A DNA stretch of 64,000 nucleotides, from positions 34,929 to 98,928 of the forward strand of contig PDIM01000050.1 of the NCBI GenBank assembly GCA_002811675.1, in the 5' to 3' direction. Below the pieces are notes generated by a model. The model saw nothing but the letters and a program-made list of their open reading frames with translations. It made no database searches and was not told where the DNA came from. This DNA is from Ichthyosporea sp. XGB-2017a (Eukaryota > Opisthokonta > Ichthyosporea). Made by a program: the position numbers and the translations under genes. This document shows, in pieces, positions 39,320 to 49,778 of this stretch (the first letter of the stretch is position 1; every line of letters starts with the position of its first letter).

Positions 39320-40929
39320 CAAGCATCAAGTTCCTGTTTTAACTGCAGCGTCAGAAAGAATCTTATCTGATTTAATTGAGCATATTGCAACGTTTTCTTC
39401 TAGTTTCTTTTGGCAGTTGCCTTTATATGTCATGGATGGATTGATGGTTGATGACATGAGTAGTGATTCTGATTTGGGTAAGCATATTGTGATGTACCTG
39501 GAAGGGATCCAAGATCCAATGACCAAGTACATAAAATGCAAAAGAAATGCCAATACGAACAGCCCTTGCGAGTGCATTGAAATTCTTAGCAATGTCACAT
39601 GTACTGCAGCGACACGCGACTCTTTACGACACGGCCCTGGAATACAAAATAGGTGCCGCTGCAATTTTTCTTGAATTCTTGCTGTAGCATTTCCACATTC
39701 TTTGTCTTCTAGACCAACTAGACTTTGCGACTTCAACTGCATTTAGATTATTCAAAAGCAAGTTTTACAGCCTTTTTTCGCGTTGCTCCACGTAAGCGGG
39801 GTAAAATCTTAGATAATTCTTCAGTTCGCTTGGTTTGTGTCCCAGAAATCGGTAACTGTACAAACTACGAAATGCTTCCAATCATGCAGATAGAAGATGG
39901 ACTGCTGCCAATCCCATCAGAGAATGGGCATGAAATAAGCCCTTGGATGCATAGATGTATAGGCTGTGAAATAGGCTGTTTTCTATCCAAGGGGTCTCTC
40001 TCTGGCCATGACGAAGTTGCAGGCTATTGTTTGCCAAAAATACCCAACTGCGAAAAGTACATCACGAATGGGAGTAAAAAAAAGTGTGTCCAGTGCAGGG
40101 AACTTTATGCAGAGCAAAGCGGAAAATACAGCATAATAAGAGCTGAGACAATATCGACACAACACAAGAAAGCATTAAATTCTTAAGCAAAAGTGATGGT
40201 GTAAACCATTTTCCCCATTGTACGAAATGGACGAAGCTAAAGGAAGAATCTGAAGATTGTTTTTGTGCTGCGTGTGATGCCAAGGCGAAGGTTAGAATTG
40301 ACTACAGAAACAATCACCAAGGAACGGTAAAGGAAACAAGAGATGAAAACGTGGTCGAAAAGTTCGGTGATGAGTATTTCAGTGTATTGACTTTCAATTT
40401 GAGCGACCATCAGTTTGTTAGTACAGCTGGTATGGGGCATGAATTCTATCTTGTTTGATAGAGCATGTGATCGAAAAGATGAAGAACGAAAATATGGAGA
40501 ACCTAATGAATCGAGAAAAGGGTGAAGACAGGCGACTTCTGATGCCGAAAAAATATGAAGGTGAAAACAAACGAAATCCAGGAAGCCTACCTAAAGGCTC
40601 TGAAGTAACCTTTAGCATGGGAAGTGATATTAGTAATGGACAGCTCCGTTTCCAAATGGTGAGTAAGCAAAAACGATACTACGCTTGTAACAGCTGGGTG
40701 CACTGTACCTTCTAATGACAGTTTGTGTGATATGGGAGCTGAAGATGAGATGCTATATGCAAGAGATAGAAATTCAATCCTAACTTGCACATTTGCCAGG
40801 TTCAATGGAGACACGAGCAAATGTTATAACCAAGATTCAAAACCTGAAATTATAACTAACATCCAGCATTTTGATGTTCCTGTGGTTCAAGCATGGTTTA
40901 AGACACTCTCAGGAAGCAACTCAAATTAA
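39320..40929 (+). pseudogene. Decayed or unresolved cysteine-rich gene
   Basis: Four coding-looking stretches follow on the plus strand: ~39345-39674 (SERILSDLIEHIATF, then CKRNANTNSPCECIE), 39725-40186 (MHRCIGCEIGCF, IPNCEKYITNGSKKKCVQC), ~40156-40455 (HCTKWTKLKEESEDCFC, then CAACDAKAK) and 40455-40929 in two frames. The second and third overlap in different frames around 40156-40186. The CxxC spacing and IPNCEKYI...KCVQC pattern resemble growth-factor-receptor-type Cys-rich domains common in protist surface proteins. I found no splice model that keeps frame across all pieces; GTGAGT...GACAG near 40660-40725 breaks phase. Either it is a pseudogene with shifts, or a gene with several errors. 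A gap lies 265 bases downstream. Confidence 0.4.
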
Positions 40930-41194
40930 CTTTTTGCTTGCATTATATGCTCACAACAGCATTAATTAACTCGCCTTCTTATAGTTCTGGTGCTTTTGGG
41001 AATCGTTTTGAAAAGATTGTATGCATAAATAAAAGTCGCAGCCATATCAGCGTGAGCTATGTAATTACATAGTGTGTTTCTAAGCTATAAACACCTCTTT
41101 CGTTATATAAAAGGGAAATTGGAGCGAACTATGTAGTTGTAAAACGCGCACCTAGAAAAACACGTCTCATGTCATCATTGTCGTTCTGCATAAT
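40930..41194. other. Intergenic up to the second gap
   Basis: AT-rich, with a perfect 16-base palindrome CTATGTAATTACATAG near 41058-41073. The motif TAATTACATAGCTC also occurs near 38478 in the opposite orientation relative to this copy. Confidence 0.5.
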
Positions 41195-41848
41195 NNNNNN
41201 NNNNNNNNNNNNNNNNNNNNNNNNNNNNNNNNNNNNNNNNNNNNNNNNNNNNNNNNNNNNNNNNNNNNNNNNNNNNNNNNNNNNNNNNNNNNNNNNNNNN
41301 NNNNNNNNNNNNNNNNNNNNNNNNNNNNNNNNNNNNNNNNNNNNNNNNNNNNNNNNNNNNNNNNNNNNNNNNNNNNNNNNNNNNNNNNNNNNNNNNNNNN
41401 NNNNNNNNNNNNNNNNNNNNNNNNNNNNNNNNNNNNNNNNNNNNNNNNNNNNNNNNNNNNNNNNNNNNNNNNNNNNNNNNNNNNNNNNNNNNNNNNNNNN
41501 NNNNNNNNNNNNNNNNNNNNNNNNNNNNNNNNNNNNNNNNNNNNNNNNNNNNNNNNNNNNNNNNNNNNNNNNNNNNNNNNNNNNNNNNNNNNNNNNNNNN
41601 NNNNNNNNNNNNNNNNNNNNNNNNNNNNNNNNNNNNNNNNNNNNNNNNNNNNNNNNNNNNNNNNNNNNNNNNNNNNNNNNNNNNNNNNNNNNNNNNNNNN
41701 NNNNNNNNNNNNNNNNNNNNNNNNNNNNNNNNNNNNNNNNNNNNNNNNNNNNNNNNNNNNNNNNNNNNNNNNNNNNNNNNNNNNNNNNNNNNNNNNNNNN
41801 NNNNNNNNNNNNNNNNNNNNNNNNNNNNNNNNNNNNNNNNNNNNNNNN
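41195..41848. other. Assembly gap (N run)
   Basis: 654 undetermined bases. Flanked on the right by a hairpin-rich segment and a dispersed repeat. Confidence 0.95.
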
Positions 41849-41869
41849 TGAACCCCTAGTTCCACGCGT

Positions 41870-42166
41870 AATATTCGTGACTCACCACGAATATATATTC
41901 GCGTGCGGATTTTAGGGATTTTGAGAAAGTATAAAAGAAACCCAGTATCTCGCGAAAATGAAATAAAAATTAACTTTGTGTTTTTGATCTGGAAATTATC
42001 TGAACTTTTGAATTTTGAAGACTTTCGACCTCTGTCCGTTTACAGTACCGATAGGTACTAAAAAAGGTACTAAAAAATAATAGACCCTAAGAAAATAAAA
42101 AAAGGAGTTGTATGGATTTTCCATACTTAAGAAATTTAGGTACTAAAATTAATACCTAAATTTCAG
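41870..42166. repeat. Cluster of short inverted repeats
   Basis: Four potential hairpins in 300 bases. They are ATTCGTG/CACGAAT (about 41873-41892), GTACC/GGTAC near 42046-42059, GTATGGA/TCCATAC (42110-42126) and the strongest, GAAATTTAGGTA/TACCTAAATTTC (42131-42164, ten-base loop). No reading frame crosses the region. Confidence 0.6.
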
Positions 42167-42186
42167 GTTCCTGGGTTATATTATAA

Positions 42187-42375
42187 TTGAGCGAAGCGCA
42201 GCGTAGCGTTTTTCTCTCATCAGCTCAGGCCCTTTTTGACGGTCAATTTTTTCGAGGATATATGATAAATGCAGCCTTCTGATTGGATAAAACCCCCATC
42301 CCCCAAAATTATGCTTCTCAGAACTGAATCCCTTACACAAGCTTCGCTCGTCCACACTTGCTGTGCAGACTATTT
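42187..42375 (+). mobile_element. MITE-like dispersed repeat, copy 1
   Basis: About 185 bases beginning TTGAGCGAAGCGCAGCGTAG and ending around CCACACTTGCTGTG. A second copy at 54953-55145 is roughly 90% identical by eye, in the same orientation. Near the ends are GAGCGAAGC (42189-42197) and its reverse complement GCTTCGCTC (42341-42349). Flanks of the two copies are unrelated. No transposase is encoded. The size and inverted motifs fit a non-autonomous DNA element, which is inference. Confidence 0.65.
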
Positions 42376-42972
42376 TATTTATGCACTAATTTCACCACCA
42401 ATTAGAAAAATAACACGTGTACAGCTCATGCATGGAGGTCTGCTAATTCCCAATGCGAATTCGAAATATTGCAGTATTAATTCTTCAATGGCTGCTACAG
42501 CCAGTCAATCATGTGTGGGAGGGGGGAGCACGAGCTTCACGTGTCTGAAGGGGGCCTCAAGGTGTGTAGTACGATCCTGCACAACCAGCTGAATGCTTAA
42601 TCCCCACTCCTTGTCATAACCCTCTCCCACCCTCCCCAACCTTGCCCCAAATAAGGGAGGAGGTAGATCGATCATCGATCGGTGTTGCTCGACATTAAAA
42701 TATAAATTATTTTAACCGAAACCAGCAACTTGGCTCAAAATTAAAACGTGAATGAATCGATTCGATATCTTATTTGTTATTGCAAACAAATTTAACTTGT
42801 ATATATTAGCTGTCCTAATAATATAAGTGCGTCTGGACTGGGCACCAGCTTCCGAGTCTATTCATTTGCTGCATGCTTGGTTGTTGATTTTGTTTTGTAC
42901 ACAAGATTTCGACAACGGCTTTAGTGATCTGTTGTTTTTGTTTCTTTTTATTGTTCTTCTTTTTAATTAATT
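42376..42972. other. Intergenic, 5' flank of the PH-START fusion gene
   Basis: About 600 bases. Holds ATCGATCATCGATCGG near 42666-42681 and an AT-rich stretch before the start codon. No gene recognised. Confidence 0.5.
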
Positions 42973-45225
42973 ATGGCTGATCGTTCTTCAAAGTTGCGCG
43001 CTGTCGATAGGAGTGATTCGAATATGAGTATCAACTCTGTGGAATCTTTCCAGGCTGACACGGAAAACCCTGTTGTGCAGAGGGGTTATCTGTACAAAAA
43101 TACTGGTATGTCCAAAAAGTGGTCAAAGAGGTACTTTGTTCTTGAAGGAACCAATCTCCACTCCTTTCACAGAAAATCTGACAAGAAGCCAACCCACTCG
43201 ATCCCCTTGAAAGGTGCCACCGTTGCCGCCCAGGGTGCCCGCAAAGATGACAAGTATTGGCCTTTTGTCATCGAAATTGCCAGCCTGAACAAAGTCTTCC
43301 GCATCTCAAGCAACACTGAAAATGAGACTAAAATGTGGGTGAGTGCATTGAACTCTGCTGCTTCCATTGCCAACAAACAGAAAGGAAGTGTTGGAAATGT
43401 TGACAATTTTGAAGATGATTCTGATGCTGAAGGTGAGGAGCCTGGCGAAATCGAGGTTGAAATGACTTTCAACAAGCCTCTTTATCCAGCAGACTTGAAG
43501 GATAAGATTGAAGCCGCCGCCACCCAGCTGAAGACTTACTGTGACGCCAAGCAGGGACAAGATGGATGGGAAAAGGCAGGCAACTCCAAAGGTGTAACTA
43601 GTTTTATTAAAAAGGGAACTGAGTTTCCTACAGCAAAGGGTCATGGAACCATTCCCTTTCCCAATTCAAAGGTAAGAGAAATCATTATGGAAAAAGAGGA
43701 GAGGCTCTGTTACGATGAAATGTATGAAGATGGAGGGCCCATTGAGCAATTGGATTCTCAGACCCAAATCGACTATGCCATCATGAAGAAAGTGGCTATG
43801 GTGGCTCAACGAGATTTTGTGAACTTGACTCATTGGCGAGTGGAAGAAGATGGAACAATTCTGATTATTGCCATGGAACATGAGCATCCTAACAAGCCAC
43901 CAAAAAGCCCTGTTGTGCGTGCCAGATGTATTTGCGGAGGTTATGTGCTTAAAGTTAATAAGCAAAATCCTAACCATACTGATGTATGCTATGTCGTATG
44001 CACTGACTTGGGAGGCAGTGTCCCAGGATTTGTCCTGAAGATGGTGACTTCAAAACAGCCTATGATTGTCGCTGCCATTGGTAAACACATGACAAAAATC
44101 AATGCTGAATCTGATGCGTCTAAAGTAACAAAGGCCGTCAATGCGGGAGAGCAATACACCAAGAAAATCATTAAAAAGTCTGCGGCCAAAGCTAAGCCTA
44201 AGAAATTGAGAAAGGGGGAAATCACTCTGGATAGTCTGCTCCCCAAAAACAAGGTTCTTGACATTCCTGAAGAAGATGCAGAATTTGATTATACTAGCCT
44301 GGCATCCATTGCCCTGATTCCATTGGCTTACTTTATGTGCCCTGGAGGAGATGTCTTTCAAACCGTGGTGATGCTCTTGGCAATTGCATTTGTTGTGCGA
44401 AGCATAGTTCTAGCCGCCCAAGGGCCTTGCAATATGACAGGCAGGAGAAAACTGATGATTGCCAGCTGGGACCCTCCATCGAGCGGAGAAGTTTATGGAG
44501 TTTTGGAAATCGACACAACCAATGCCAAAGAATACATCAACCGAAAGCGTGAAGAATTGAAAACCAAAATCACGATTACTCACCTAGTCATTAAAGCTGT
44601 TGGAATTGCTTTGAAGTCTGTTCCCTCTGTGAATGGGAGACTTTTGTTTGGCAATTACTATCCCCACTCTACTGCCGATGTTGGGTGCTTGGTTGCCGTT
44701 GAAGGAGGCAAAGATTTGGCCAATGCTAAAATTTGTGACGCAAATAGCAAAAGCGTCCAAGACATTGCCGGTGAGTTGCAGACAAAGGCCGACAAGCTTC
44801 GAAAGGGCAAAGATGAGGATTTTGAAAAGGCGAAGGGACCATTGAACATGCTTCCCCCATTTCTTATCAAACCTCTGGTCAATGTTGCTGGTTGGCTCGG
44901 TGGAGTTGCAGGATGCGAAATTCCTGCTCTTGGAGTTAAGCCTTATCCATTCGGGTCATGCCTTGTGACATCTGTCGGAATGATGGGACTAGAAATGTGC
45001 TTTGCACCATTTACACCTTTTGCTAATGTCCCTGCTTTGGTTTTAATTGGTGGGACCAAAGATAAAGCTGTTGTTGTTGATGGTGAAATCAAAATCAGAC
45101 CTATGCTGACTCTTACTGCAACATTTGACCACAGGTTTCTTGATGGTGCCCAGGGTGCTCAAATGGCTCAAATCATCAAAGGTATCATGGAGCACCCTTA
45201 CCTGTTGGACGAGGCTACAGAGTAA
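42973..45225 (+). CDS. PH-START-transmembrane-2-oxoacid-dehydrogenase-type acyltransferase fusion
   Basis: A 750-residue intronless gene. Residues ~35-135 form a PH domain (GYLYKNTGMSKKWSKRYFVL and the closing W of ETKMWVSALN). Residues ~190-395 match a START lipid-transfer domain (YDEMYEDG, WRVEEDGTILIIAM, YVLKVNKQN, VPGFVLKMVTSKQP). Two hydrophobic segments follow at ~443-478. Residues ~490-745 match the catalytic domain of 2-oxoacid dehydrogenase E2 acyltransferases: RRKLMIASWDPPSSGEVYG, ITHLVIKAVGIALKSVPSVNG, and the active-site FDHRFLDGAQGAQM carrying HxxxDG. No lipoyl or subunit-binding domain is present, so it cannot act as a normal E2. It may acylate an unknown acceptor at a membrane using lipid delivered by START; that is inference. 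The ORF has no break between domains, so the fusion is not an artefact of an obvious junction. Confidence 0.85.
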   Translation: MADRSSKLRAVDRSDSNMSINSVESFQADTENPVVQRGYLYKNTGMSKKWSKRYFVLEGTNLHSFHRKSDKKPTHSIPLKGATVAAQGARKDDKYWPFVIEIASLNKVFRISSNTENETKMWVSALNSAASIANKQKGSVGNVDNFEDDSDAEGEEPGEIEVEMTFNKPLYPADLKDKIEAAATQLKTYCDAKQGQDGWEKAGNSKGVTSFIKKGTEFPTAKGHGTIPFPNSKVREIIMEKEERLCYDEMYEDGGPIEQLDSQTQIDYAIMKKVAMVAQRDFVNLTHWRVEEDGTILIIAMEHEHPNKPPKSPVVRARCICGGYVLKVNKQNPNHTDVCYVVCTDLGGSVPGFVLKMVTSKQPMIVAAIGKHMTKINAESDASKVTKAVNAGEQYTKKIIKKSAAKAKPKKLRKGEITLDSLLPKNKVLDIPEEDAEFDYTSLASIALIPLAYFMCPGGDVFQTVVMLLAIAFVVRSIVLAAQGPCNMTGRRKLMIASWDPPSSGEVYGVLEIDTTNAKEYINRKREELKTKITITHLVIKAVGIALKSVPSVNGRLLFGNYYPHSTADVGCLVAVEGGKDLANAKICDANSKSVQDIAGELQTKADKLRKGKDEDFEKAKGPLNMLPPFLIKPLVNVAGWLGGVAGCEIPALGVKPYPFGSCLVTSVGMMGLEMCFAPFTPFANVPALVLIGGTKDKAVVVDGEIKIRPMLTLTATFDHRFLDGAQGAQMAQIIKGIMEHPYLLDEATE

Positions 45226-45415
45226 AAGTACATTGGAAACGCTTATTGAATATGGATATGTAAACGTACTATTATACATTTTTATTATATAAATAAATAT
45301 CAGTTTTATGAAATTTTCCTTCGAGTCAAGGAGAACTCCAAAGTTGATGTATGAAATGTCCATTGTGAGGAGGTGCTCTTAAGCAAATTATTTTGCAGCG
45401 GCAAGGTTATTTTTT

Positions 45416-45760
45416 TTACAAAACTTCTGACATATCAGCAGGCGAGTTAGCAAAGTATTCGCGTATGTATTCGGTTTGCAAATGCTCAGCCGGAATATTG
45501 CACTCACTAGAGAAAGGGATTGGCTCTGATTTAATGTGCTCTGCCTTCAGAGATTGCCCAGTTTTTTCACGTTTATTAACACTTTCATTGTAGTCGGATT
45601 CTGGAACCACCAAAAGTGGAAATCTTACTTCCAAACTACGTTTGCTCTCTGATCTTTTCAATTCTAATTCCCCACTCACGTAATGTTCAAGTTTACCGCC
45701 AGGTGCAAAATCATTCTTAGATGTATTCGTCTTCTTCGTAGGATATCTGTTCGCTGCCAT
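45416..45760 (-). CDS. Small hypothetical protein
   Basis: A 114-residue frame with a sensible start (AAAATATGGCAGCG) and a charged, low-hydrophobicity composition. It begins MAANRYPTKKTNTSKNDF and includes VRFPLLVVPESDYNESVNKR. No known domain. It converges with the PH-START fusion gene (190 bases between stops). Possible real small gene, or a chance frame. Confidence 0.45.
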   Translation of the reverse strand: MAANRYPTKKTNTSKNDFAPGGKLEHYVSGELELKRSESKRSLEVRFPLLVVPESDYNESVNKREKTGQSLKAEHIKSEPIPFSSECNIPAEHLQTEYIREYFANSPADMSEVL

Positions 45761-46360
45761 ATTTTCAATCTATGAATCTGGCATTCAAATCACAAGTTAA
45801 ACACTTTATTCCCTAAGAAGCACCATCATGAGCAACAAGTCAGCTGATACTACATACATTAAAACCACAAAATTTTGGCACAAATGATATATTAAAAAGC
45901 TGATCATCAATCAACAGATGATCATGGGAATTTCATAGCAAGTCTTGCACTGAATGTGTAATCTTCGATCAATAATTGTGTCCATGAAGCATGAGGACAA
46001 CACCAGTTGACATAAATTAGGGGTCTGTGGAAGTGAACTAAAGGTACCTTTGTCTGGAAGAATGTGCTCTTTCAGTCGGATTCGGTAATGCAAACATGAA
46101 TGTACTGAATAGAGCTACGTATGGCGCAAAAGACATGCAAATTCTGTGCATTTGGATGAGGCCACGCAGTATCTAGCATGTGAAATGTCTGTTGCAAGTT
46201 TTATTTAAAGGACTATTTTGCGAAATGAGAGTGCTGTGTTTGCTTTTGATGTTGAAGAATCGCAACGAGATAGAGAGTCAAGGCAAGAAAGGAGTTTGGC
46301 AAAAAATAAATAGATTGAAGCTCGTGTTTGTAAAGTTCATTTAGAAAGCACTATGCAATG
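45761..46360. other. Intergenic
   Basis: About 600 AT-rich bases between the small hypothetical gene and the 3' end of the SH3BP5-like gene. Nothing recognised. Confidence 0.5.
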
Positions 46361-47500
46361 CTACTGTTCACACGAAAGAGAATTATCTTCTTGCACACAA
46401 ATGTTTGTTTCTATAGATGAGCTGGATTCGTTTCTTTCTCTTTCATATGCTGGCGAATTTTTGTTTTCAACTGCTTCATTGCATAAATCAGACGATGAGC
46501 AAACTCCAGAATCACTTACTAGATCCCCAGCTTCAAGTGATTCTGCAAGTTCACCGGCCCCACTGCTGGACGAACTACCCCTTTCCAACTCCCTCCTCCT
46601 ATGAATGTCAAGCGAAAGCTCTTGCAAGGCCATTAAGCACATTGAGACTTGCTGCTTAGCGACTGAAGTCAACTCTTTATACGAACTTATTTTCCGGCGA
46701 CAATTTTTGATAGCAGTCGAATATTTTGCTTTAGCCTCAAAATATGGACCAGCTGATCTAATGTTTCTTGGGTTCCTTTTTAATTCAGCCTCAACATTAT
46801 CCATTATATCCTGTGCTTCTTTTGTCTTTCCACGCAGAAGAGATTCCAGATTATTCTTCTTATTTTCAGCCGCAATGACTTTTAGTGTTGCACTATTCAT
46901 CATCGTTTGCCAGCTCTGATCAAAATTAACACCTTCCTCAATCTTCTTTTCTGCCATTGCAACCAACTCTCGTGCAGCTTTATGCTCATTATGGGCAGTA
47001 TCAAACTGTTGCGCCAGGTCTTGCAGCTCTTCCTGTCGAGTTTTAAAAAGCTCCCTACATTCATAATATCGCCTTGCGTTTTCAATAACCCTCTTTCCCA
47101 AAGAGACTTCTGCAGCAGTCATCTCCTGCTTAAGTTGGGCCTCCAGCTCCTTTTTGTTATCTCTACAACCCTCTAGCCCCTTTTCAGCTTCATTGACGTC
47201 ATTGGTAGCCAGATTTAACGCTTCCAAGGCTCCTTTAACGCGTGGATCTAACGATTCGTTCAAATCTAGCTGAACAATAGAGTCAACGGTAACATTGCAG
47301 GGATCATCATTGCTACTGCTCACTTCTTCGTCAGTTTCCCCATCGCTTTCGAATTCCCTTTCGACAAATGCATAATCACCACCGCTTAAAGATCTATTTT
47401 CAGAAGTCCGGATTGGCTCAGCTACTTCACATTCCCCTCCCCCACTGATGCTCTCAACATCTGTATCTTTCCCCGCAACCGTTTCTTTTGGCATTTTCAA
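46361..47500 (-). CDS. SH3BP5: SH3BP5-like Rab11 exchange factor
   Basis: A 379-residue intronless gene. Residues ~80-310 form the long antiparallel coiled coil of the SH3BP5/REI family: LDPRVKGALEALNLATNDVN, ARRYYECRELFKTRQEELQD, ELVAMAEKKIEEGVNFDQSW, PYFEAKAKYSTAIKNCRRKI and LSLDIHRRRE. These match AKETISLAEQRL, FDSAWQEMLNHAT and PYFELKAKYY in the animal proteins. SH3BP5 and C. elegans REI-1 are guanine nucleotide exchange factors for Rab11, acting in recycling-endosome traffic. Both termini are acidic and Ser-rich and look disordered. The start ATG is the first in frame. Confidence 0.9.
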   Translation of the reverse strand: MKMPKETVAGKDTDVESISGGGECEVAEPIRTSENRSLSGGDYAFVEREFESDGETDEEVSSSNDDPCNVTVDSIVQLDLNESLDPRVKGALEALNLATNDVNEAEKGLEGCRDNKKELEAQLKQEMTAAEVSLGKRVIENARRYYECRELFKTRQEELQDLAQQFDTAHNEHKAARELVAMAEKKIEEGVNFDQSWQTMMNSATLKVIAAENKKNNLESLLRGKTKEAQDIMDNVEAELKRNPRNIRSAGPYFEAKAKYSTAIKNCRRKISSYKELTSVAKQQVSMCLMALQELSLDIHRRRELERGSSSSSGAGELAESLEAGDLVSDSGVCSSSDLCNEAVENKNSPAYERERNESSSSIETNICVQEDNSLSCEQ

Positions 47501-49778
47501 GCACCACTATAAAAACTAAAGAATCCCCTTCTAAAGATCAAAAAATAAAGCCACCCCCCTCTCTTTTATCTTTCCACTAAATATTTCCTTGAGTATCAAT
47601 GGTCCAATCCTTCTCTTTCCTCTAATGAAGGATTCACTAAATGCTCACTAAATGCCACTAATCCACCCTACAGTCAGCCAATCAATAACAAAAGGCACCG
47701 CTATGTACTCTAGGGTCTCTCTATCTGCACTGTCTGTCTAAAAATTACTACATGATCACTGTCACAGCCCACAGAGAAAGCCCCCCTCACTCTATAGAAC
47801 CCTCCATAGTGGACCCTCTCCGGTCCTCTGATTGGCCATCCCTACTCGTTTTATAGAAAGTCTGTCAGTACTACAACTCCCTTTAAAATTTCTTGCTCTG
47901 TAACAGCTATGTACATAGTACTGTTGACGCGGGTGCTCTGTAATGGCTTGCATCATGGCCCATTGCTAACACAACTCACGTCACCTCTTGTGCCAGCTGT
48001 CACCTGTGATTGTCAGTTTGAACTCTGGATGTTTGAACTCTGGACTGACTGTCTATCTGAATTCTGATATGAGAAGAACTCTGTCAGTGATGTACTTAAG
48101 CATTGTGATGTGCATGTTTGAGCAATGCGTATATTTCTTTTCATGGCACAAAGAAGAACCTGCAAATAAAAGCTTCAGCATTCCATTTGCATCTGAATTG
48201 CCAGCTTTCACTCCAATATTAGCCTGTTTAACGCAACAAAAATTTTCTGAAGACTCAATCTTTTGAGGCATGTTACCTTTAGTTCAAATTAAATTGTCGC
48301 AGAATATATCAGTTTCTCCGCCAATGAAAACGGGATCGAGCCCTTGAACAGAAGAAGCCCTTCCAATATCGTCATCTTCTTATTCATTCTGATGAGGGGA
48401 TTAAAGATACAATTGAAAAACGAGAATGATTCTTAGTGCCTATTGCCCATATTTTAGCTTGATGTAAATAGCAACTTTTAAAATAGAGCAATTTTAGCAT
48501 GGGGTACAAAACCCACATGCTTGAGCTTACACCATGGAACATGAAACGGACCACCATCGTTCAACTTGTAGAATGAAGAGCGAAACGTTTCAGTGCCACA
48601 CAGGCTGAAAGAAAATGCCTGTGCGTGGTATCTATAACACCCACACAACTCACATTTCAATGCTGTAGCGCGAAGCCCATTCGGAAGAATCGCAACAGGT
48701 TGTATCCCGGCACGGAAGTTGTGATCCAAAAGTGATGCCACTCTTGCTAGTCTTGTGTCGTTTATGGTATCTTTTGTCCTCTATGATCCTATATTTGTTT
48801 GATTATGAAATTCTTTTGAGATAAATAATTATAGGACAAAGCATATTGATAGTCGAGTTGCTGCTTTAAGGTATGCCACACAGGCTGACTACGAGCAAAT
48901 GCACGCGCTGATATCTCTATCAGTTAGCAATCCAAGTTCCACTCCATTTGCGCTAGATGGCCCACAAAGCGATCTTTATAGTCTATATTTATCATCGTTT
49001 GTTCATTCAGACTACAGTAGTAGTACTCATTCACCAGAACGTAATTGCGCGCGCAGGGCATGAAAGACAACAACTATGTACTGTAGTCTGCCTGAAGTAC
49101 GGCGCGGGTCCCGTCCATACCCATGGCGGGGATCGGGTCCACCATATCATTTGTTCCACTAGAATAAGAAAGGCCCGGCCAGCTGGGGATGATAAGGCTT
49201 TCTTAGGGTTACAGTATTCAGTGGTTATCAATATCTTCGCATTCCCCCGCAAGATCGAGGCTGGTTATCGACCACGCTCCTCAAGGAGCGCTCCTTGCAG
49301 TGGATATTTGTGAGTGTAAATCAGTTACACATTGAAATTCATTAAACATTTTAATCAAAAATAGAGGCTCAATACATAATTATTCATTAAAATATAGCAC
49401 CATTGTATTGGGCTGGTTTTGGAATCTGGATCAGGTCTGTAAATAAAGAAATTCTTCGTACTGACAAGGACCGGGCCCTATTGCAAAACAGCTGACAGCT
49501 TGGCCTGGGGCTGAAGGTTGTGGGACTCGATCATCCATTCCTGTTTCTCCTTTGTTCCGACTTCTCCCTTTTTTCTGCCATAAATACTAAGGGCCTTTCA
49601 CTTCAATGCTATTTGTGCGTGTGTGTGAGTTTTGCTTTTGGTTGAAGATCTGAACTTGGATTTTGGAAATCATACTCTGATATTCGGAATAGCATAAGTG
49701 GGTAAAGTTTAGAAGAAAAAGATAAGAAAAGGATTCAAACTTGTCTCATTACGGGGAAGCATTTACAGAATTAAGAAA
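47501..49778. other. Long gene-poor interval
   Basis: About 2.3 kb with only one candidate gene (48735-49063). A frame on the minus strand, 48741-48478, has a Cys-rich patch (CELCGCYRYHAQ) but no partner. A 15-base direct repeat TGCCACACAGGCTGA occurs at 48594 and 48874. AAGGAGCGCTCCTT near 49290-49303 is a perfect palindrome. No RNA gene seen. Confidence 0.45.
48735..49063 (+). CDS. Candidate small two-exon gene, unknown
   Basis: Exon 1 48735-48766 and exon 2 48835-49063 join in frame to 86 residues (MPLLLVLCRLWTKHIDSRVA, then YATQADYEQMHALISLSVSN). The 68-base intron (GTATCT...AATTATAG) is of the size typical here. No domain is recognised, and the frame is also open upstream of the ATG. 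Composition is Ser/Tyr-rich at the end. It may be a fragment of a decayed element rather than a working gene. Confidence 0.3.

Noticed and set aside
38470-41073. A mobile element bounded by TAATTACATAGCTC in opposite orientations around the Cys-rich locus
   Set aside because: The shared word is only 14 bases and partly palindromic, and no target-site duplication or transposase was found.
41167-41915. Open frames across the second N gap
   Set aside because: Same reason: no real sequence supports them.
42269-42592. 107-codon open frame
   Set aside because: Its first part lies inside the dispersed repeat and the rest shows no coding pattern.
48478-48741. Minus-strand frame with a CxxC-x-C patch
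   Set aside because: It has no recognisable domain, overlaps the candidate plus-strand small gene and lacks a second exon.
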